From contig CAKKNE010000002.1 of the NCBI GenBank assembly GCA_918797485.1, positions 772,501 through 836,500 on the forward strand: 64,000 nt of DNA, given 5' to 3'. The notes under the pieces were generated by a model. The model searched no databases. It was given only the letters and a program-made list of their open reading frames with translations, and had not been told where the DNA came from. Made by a program: the position numbers and the translations under genes. Positions 63,478 through 64,000 of the stretch are shown one piece after another (position 1 is the stretch's first letter; each line of letters opens with the position of its first letter). The stretch comes from Pelagomonas calceolata (lineage: Eukaryota > Sar > Pelagophyceae > Pelagomonadales > Pelagomonadaceae).

Positions 63478-64000
63478 TCAGGGCCACAGCATAAAGGGCC
63501 GCCCGAGCGCCTCCCGCCGCTTCACTATTAATTGCGACACCGTCGAGCACGCGACGCCGACGAAGAGCCGCGCGCCCACGGCGAGGTCCATCTCCGCGGC
63601 CACGCGGCCCGGCGCGGACGCCTCCCCCAAGGACGCGTTCAGTATTTCAGAGACGGGCCGCACTCTCGAATTCCCCAGGGCGTCCCGCGCCCTATTGGGG
63701 TCGTCCGAGAGCAGGAGCACCGGCGCGGGATTGTTGAGAGCGTCGAGCACCGCGAAGACGCGGGCGAGGTCGGCGTCCGACGGCGGGCAGAACTTGGGTC
63801 GTTTGGCACATAAAGAGCCGAAGTCGCCCAATCGGACATGCACGGCGTCGTAGGTGCCCGTAGATTTCATGGCGTGCGCGACGACGGTCTGGAGTTGTGA
63901 GGAGGCGCGCAGCGCTGTGAGTAGAGCGCGCGCGCGCGGTTCCGACGCGTCGAGGCGCCCCAAGGCGTGCGCCGCGCAGGGCGCGAGGTGCGTCTTTTCG
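63478..64000 (-). CDS. O-fucosyltransferase-like protein (N-terminus beyond window)
   Basis: The frame is open from the window edge to a stop at 63478, about 173 codons. It contains the GDP-fucose-binding signature of the fucosyltransferase GT-B superfamily: TYDAVHVRLGDFGSLC (HxRxGD-type), VLLLSDDPNRARDALGN, and AAEMDLAVGARLFVGVACST followed by VSQLIVKRREALGRPF. The acidic MD/LxVGAxxFVG segment is typical of O-FucT C-terminal halves. It is probably a Golgi or ER enzyme that fucosylates proteins or glycans. The N-terminal half, with any signal anchor, lies outside the window. Confidence 0.75.
   Translation of the reverse strand, partial: EKTHLAPCAAHALGRLDASEPRARALLTALRASSQLQTVVAHAMKSTGTYDAVHVRLGDFGSLCAKRPKFCPPSDADLARVFAVLDALNNPAPVLLLSDDPNRARDALGNSRVRPVSEILNASLGEASAPGRVAAEMDLAVGARLFVGVACSTVSQLIVKRREALGRPFMLWP

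Overview
The window is a compact, GC-rich nuclear segment of a photosynthetic stramenopile, most likely a pelagophyte close to Aureococcus anophagefferens. The support is: eukaryotic genes with short GT-AG or GC-AG introns; a ubiquitin carrying the D16/D24/Q28 residues I associate with stramenopiles; several precursors with plastid-type bipartite leaders (signal peptide followed by AFA/AFAP-like sites); a TPR family with a CxLC...CALGWACWKTY motif and C-terminal ankyrin exons that I recognise as typical of Aureococcus; and small intron-making transposons (introners) of the kind reported from that alga. The species assignment is inference; no rRNA or organelle gene is present to confirm it.

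Layout. 1-16 kb: a mucin-like PT-rich membrane protein, an EF-hand protein, the AP-3 sigma adaptor with a textbook introner, two same-strand genes 1 nt apart, a secreted TPR/GT41/GT2 double glycosyltransferase, a head-to-head pair of truncated TPR genes, a GT4 glycosyltransferase, and a TauA-like fragment abutting a HET-like fragment. 16-31 kb: a U-box/WD40 protein, malic enzyme, a plastid-type S9 peptidase, a 2OG-Fe(II) oxygenase, a 1,548-residue DEP/C2/PH protein interrupted by three related introners, and a ubiquitin-SKP1 fusion. 31-44 kb: a multipass membrane protein, a CCCH/KH/SR protein, MYCBP, a PP2C phosphatase, a plastid-type CIA30 protein, a large 2OG oxygenase, a probable lumenal protein, a CRAL-TRIO protein and ankyrin proteins. 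44-64 kb: an SR-like small protein, an IPI1/TEX10 ribosome-biogenesis factor, a heat-shock factor, a SWEET transporter, a stand-alone thioesterase, a membrane J-domain/UBX protein, a plastid protein, an Na+/H+ exchanger, MAK16, a pirin, an FKBP/TPR protein, further TPR fragments and an O-fucosyltransferase-like gene running off the end.

Genes are mostly arranged as divergent pairs with 50-700 bp between starts and convergent pairs with 2-60 bp between stops. There is no common pathway; recurring themes are ribosome biogenesis, ubiquitin/protein quality control and glycosylation. Two signals go beyond gene content. First, a short palindromic element (GCTAGTGTCTTAC, a few bases, CGCTAGC) recurs at 14 places, all in 5' intergenic space. 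Second, introns in at least seven genes carry related ends or a shared GACGCC(A/G)TCGACGCGA core; one has perfect terminal inverted repeats and an 8-bp target duplication whose precise removal restores the reading frame.
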